Below, one piece after another: positions 60,777-64,000 of a stretch of DNA of 64,000 nucleotides. Source of the stretch: Oasisia sp. SBJ-2009 (taxonomy: Eukaryota; Annelida; Polychaeta; Sabellida; Siboglinidae). The translations under genes and the position numbers were made by a program. Every line of letters starts with the position of its first letter. Position 1 is the stretch's first letter. The DNA is taken from positions 50,222,324-50,286,323 of the forward strand of contig OZ024854.1 of assembly GCA_964017155.1 (NCBI GenBank), written 5' to 3'. Below the pieces are notes generated by a model. That model ran no database searches. It was not told the DNA's origin and saw only the letters and a list, made by a program, of their open reading frames with translations.

Positions 60777-63153
60777 CTGATCACAACAACAATATGGATA
60801 TACACATTGCACTTAGGAGGATGCATAACACACAATATTTAAATCACGTAGTAATGTAAAATCAATAAAATACAGTAAAATCAAGTCTATAAATATGTAA
60901 ACGGTAGTTTTAAATTGATTTATTTTTTTATCAAATTTTGGAATAAATATGCTAAAACAATATGAGAATATTATAACATACATAAATAAATATGATAAAA
61001 CATTGCAGTGGCATCGGTAGGGACTGTGGTAAGTCGGTCAAATTTCTGTGGCAGGTTCAGATACTTGGTGAAGGATGGAGTGAATGATTTCAGGGCACGC
61101 TGCATTTTTACAGCTGACATTCCGTACCTTCGTCCAGGTACCGGTACAGGAAGATCCAGCAACGGGTCCCTCTCATTCTCCCTCTTTTGGCGCGCCACCT
61201 TCTCGAGACGCCTCTTACGACGTTGCCATTCCTTCAGCTCGATGGTGGTGTAGGGCCCTCGGTGCTTGCCGCCCCGGTGATGGGCGTACATGTAATTGAG
61301 CTTGTTTGCGAGGTCCTCGAGACTCGTGCGTCGCTCCGCCTCGATCTTGCTCTGGCAGTAGGCGACGAGGGCGGCCGTCACGACCAGCATGGTGATGATG
61401 GCGGCCAGCACGATGTTCGTCAACAGGAAGTCGTTCCGGCGGACTGCGGGACAGACGACGGTGTCATCACTCCTACTACTAATATCTATCTACTGATATT
61501 ATATTATTTCGTTTTTACACCACTGCACTGCATTTATTCTTGATGGTTAATTGTTAACTGTTAATTGAGATTGTGTGATATTATATTATTTCGTTTTTGC
61601 ACAGTTGCACTACGTTTATTGTTGATGGATAATTGTTAAATGTTAATTGAGATTGTGTCATATTATATTATTTCGTTTTTGCACAATTGCACTGCGTTTA
61701 TTCTTGATGGCTAATTGTTAACTATTCATCGAGATTGTGTTATATTAAATTATTTAGTTTTTGCACCATTGCACAGCGTTTATTCTTGATGGTTAAATGT
61801 TAACTGTTAATTGAAATTGTGTGATATTATATTATTTCGTTTTTGCACCATTGCACAGCGTTTATTCTTGATGGTTAATTGTTAACTGTTAATTGAGATT
61901 GTGTGACATTATATTATTTAGTTTTTGCACCACTGCACTGCGTTTATTCTTGATGGTTAATTGTTAACTGTTAATTGAGATTGTGTGATATTATATTATT
62001 TCGTTTTTTTGTACCACTGCACTGCGTTTATTCTTGATGGTTAATTGTTAACTGTTAATTGAGATTGTGTGATTATATATTATTTAGCTTTTTGCAACTT
62101 TGCAATGCGTTTATTCTTGATGGTTAAATGTTAACTGTTAATTGAGATTGTGTGATATTATATTATTTAGTTTTTGCACCATTGCACAGCGCTTATTCTT
62201 GATGGTTAAATGTTAACTGTTAATTGAGATTGTGTGATATTATATTATTTAGTTTTTGCACCATTGCACAGCGCTTATTCTTGATGGTTAAATGTTAACT
62301 GTTAATTGAGATTGTGTGATATTATATTATTCGGTATTTGCACCATTGCACTGCGTTTATTCTTGATGGTTAATTGTTAACTGTTAATTGAGATTGTGTG
62401 ATATTATATTATTTCGTTTTTGCACCACTGCACTGCGTTTATTCTTGATGGTAAATTGTTACCAATTAAGTGGAATTATGTGAGATTATACTATTTAGTT
62501 TTCGCACCACCGCGCATTACGTTCCACGTTAATACAGTTATGTGAATAAGGGACATTGAACAAGATTGTTTTTTCCCATTGTCTTCGATGTTATGTATGA
62601 TATTATATGCTACTACGTATATTCATTGGTTGTATATTAATAACATGGGGGCGATAACTATTATTATTATTATTATGTTCACAACGTGTTGGTCTCGCCA
62701 ATGCCTGTTGTGGGCACGCCACATTCTGTTACATGTCGTCAAAATGCTTTTTGTGCAAATGTGGGCAAAACTCGGTGTTGTTTTCAATACCAGTGAATGT
62801 ATACATTTATTTTGGACTCGATGCATAACCTCAATCTTTGGCTATTAGGTAGTACGCACAAATAAATTAAGGGCAATGCTTTTTCAAACAGTTAGAGAGC
62901 TGCATCAGTCTGGGACAGTCATTAAGATTACACTTGCCTTTTTCCAAACGCTAGTGGAAAACGTACCGCCAGCCTCCGTCCAACAAGGCCCTCTTGCGTA
63001 TGCACGCAGTCAGTTTACCCACCTGTGTATGGGCTTTCGAAGCCTTTACGTCCATAGTAGCAATGATCGTAGTTGACACAGTGTGCCGTTTCCAGCACAT
63101 TTCCGTATTTGTCGGAATGGCACCAGCGACACCCAACGTACTTATGACATTCC
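60635..63153 (-). CDS. C-terminal part of an unidentified single-pass membrane protein (3 exons)
   Basis: Three exons join in phase. Exon -3 encodes a Cys-rich extracellular piece (ECHKYVGCRWCHSD, TAHCVNYDHCYYG, SPY). Exon -2 encodes a 20-residue hydrophobic segment (NIVLAAIITMLVVTAALVAY) followed by a basic cytosolic region (RRTSLEDLANKLNYMYAHH, WQRRKRRLEKVARQKREN). Exon -1 encodes the end. The CxWC pattern recalls PSI-like modules. A Cys-rich piece ending in CYYG...SPY before a TM and a tail of about 150 residues might suit a VWA/cache (CACHD1 or alpha2-delta-like) protein, but I do not recognise it firmly. Upstream exons were not found before the window edge. Confidence 0.65.
61065..61443 (-). 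CDS. Membrane protein exon -2 (TM and juxtamembrane tail)
   Basis: Acceptor CCCGCAG. The donor is taken as CCAA|GTATCT because this phase fits exon -1; without splicing the frame runs to TAA at 60971, adding FYHIYLCML, which looks like read-through. Confidence 0.7.
61497..62470. repeat. 82 bp tandem array in the membrane-protein intron
   Basis: About 12 units, each containing GATGGTTAATTGTTAACTGT, GAGATTGTGTGATATTATAT and TTGCACCA-TGCAC-GCG. Units differ by a few bases, and several near-identical neighbours suggest recent unit-level exchange. Confidence 0.93.
62471..63022. other. Intron sequence, nothing recognised
   Basis: AT-rich; the frames at 62579-62848 have no support. Confidence 0.4.
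63023..63153 (-). CDS. Membrane protein exon -3 (Cys-rich ectodomain)
   Basis: Acceptor GTGTGCAG, donor ACAG|GTGGGT. Begins in phase 2 and ends in phase 1, matching exon -2. Seven Cys (six within its first 35 or so residues) suggest disulfides. Confidence 0.68.
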
Positions 63154-64000
63154 CTGCACACATGTCAGCCTTCATTTCTACGCTCACAAGCAACGTGTAA
63201 TACAATGGTTTCTACAGAGTCAGGGAACTTATCAAACATTAACCCGATCTTATTGCTCAAAACCACTGAAAAAACGAATGGTCGCATGCAACAAGTAGTT
63301 CAACAAAGATATTAGCTGCGTTATTCCTGAGTAGACTTAAGAATTGTACGTCCAAAGTGACTGTCTTCCATAAAGATTTCAGCACCATGGTGCTGTTCCC
63401 AATGCTCGCCAACGCATTTTAGTCTAAGCAAACGAGTATCTATCCAATTATTCCAATCTGGAGCAGGGAGAATTGACCATTAGTAATATAGGTCGACTTA
63501 CGATTCGTTCAACAACCGAACGTTACATCGATATTCAAAGCATTGTAGTAGCATGCGCAGATCGGAACCTTCCTCTTCTACCAGTTCCGCAAGCTCTTTG
63601 TCAACGGATCGAATCCTTGGTGTACATGCCCTCCAATCTCTACATAGACACCAGTACCCAATCACACCAAATGCCGTATAGTAGCATGCAAAGATTGAGA
63701 CAAATAGGAGCTAAAATGACATTTGAAAAATTCCATTGTGTTTCTCTAAACGGTTACCGCATAGGATTATACGAGTTACAAGAAGCTTTATTTAATGTCG
63801 GATTACATGTTAATTTCATAGCATTAGCTCATCTGAGCTATTTTCCGACAAGTTAAATGTATGACCACCATCCGTGCACTTGATTCGGGTCCCACCAAGA
63901 CTGCCGTTTGCAAACGCGGTTAGTTCTGTCACGCATCTGTATATTTCGAAACAATTTCGCCAACACTCGAACACATGTTTATCCATTCACTAAGACATTC
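63154..64000 (+). other. Right-edge region with an unassigned open frame (63473-63856)
   Basis: A plus-strand frame of about 127 codons lacks an early ATG (first good ATG near 63630). It contains PSNLYIDTSTQSHQMPYSSM and FHCVSLNGYRIGLYELQEAL. No family is recognised. It may be a repeat remnant or chance; minus-strand exons of the membrane protein were not seen here. Confidence 0.3.

Noticed and set aside
60971..61064. Read-through end FYHIYLCML of the membrane protein
   Set aside because: AT-rich, unlike the preceding exon; a phase-compatible donor and next exon are present. Kept as an alternative only.

Overview
The window looks like nuclear DNA of a marine invertebrate, most likely a lophotrochozoan such as a mollusc. 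This rests on intron-rich genes with GT-AG introns, many (CA)n, (CACG)n and (TA)n tracts, tRNA-headed SINEs, CR1/L2-type LINEs and foldback elements. The species cannot be named from the sequence. No bacterial-type operon, CRISPR array, rRNA or free-standing tRNA gene was seen.

Layout. Positions 1-24000 are a transposon graveyard: a broken ORF at the left edge, a small foldback element, and a CR1-type LINE at about 4.6-8.96 kb with recognisable PHD-like/esterase ORF1 and endonuclease/RT ORF2. Next comes a 9.6 kb structure (9.44-19.01 kb) with long imperfect inverted arms. It holds a decayed multidomain nuclease-like gene and, nested inside, a 2.9 kb element with perfect 27 bp inverted ends lying in (TA)n. 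Then follow two more LINE fragments and a Ty3-type fragment.

Positions 24102-49515 hold one gene on the minus strand, a USP19-like deubiquitinase. I could chain 28 coding exons with consistent phase (4188 nt, 1395 residues): two CS/p23-like domains, then a USP domain split by a MYND finger. Its introns carry SINEs, three or more MITE-like elements and many minisatellites, several of which touch splice sites and look derived from them.

Positions 49516-55923 are the head-to-head intergenic space between USP19 and CBLL1. Most of it seems to be a 4.7 kb decayed transposon with inverted ends, five TGACGTCA (CRE-type) cores and one perfect 48 bp palindrome. Positions 55924-58954 hold a CBLL1/Hakai-like E3 ligase on the plus strand (5 exons, 542 residues). 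Positions 60635-63153 hold the last three exons of an unidentified single-pass membrane protein on the minus strand, interrupted by an intron with an 82 bp tandem array.

USP19 and CBLL1 are divergently arranged and both act in the ubiquitin system (removal and attachment). Shared regulation is possible but is an inference from the arrangement only.
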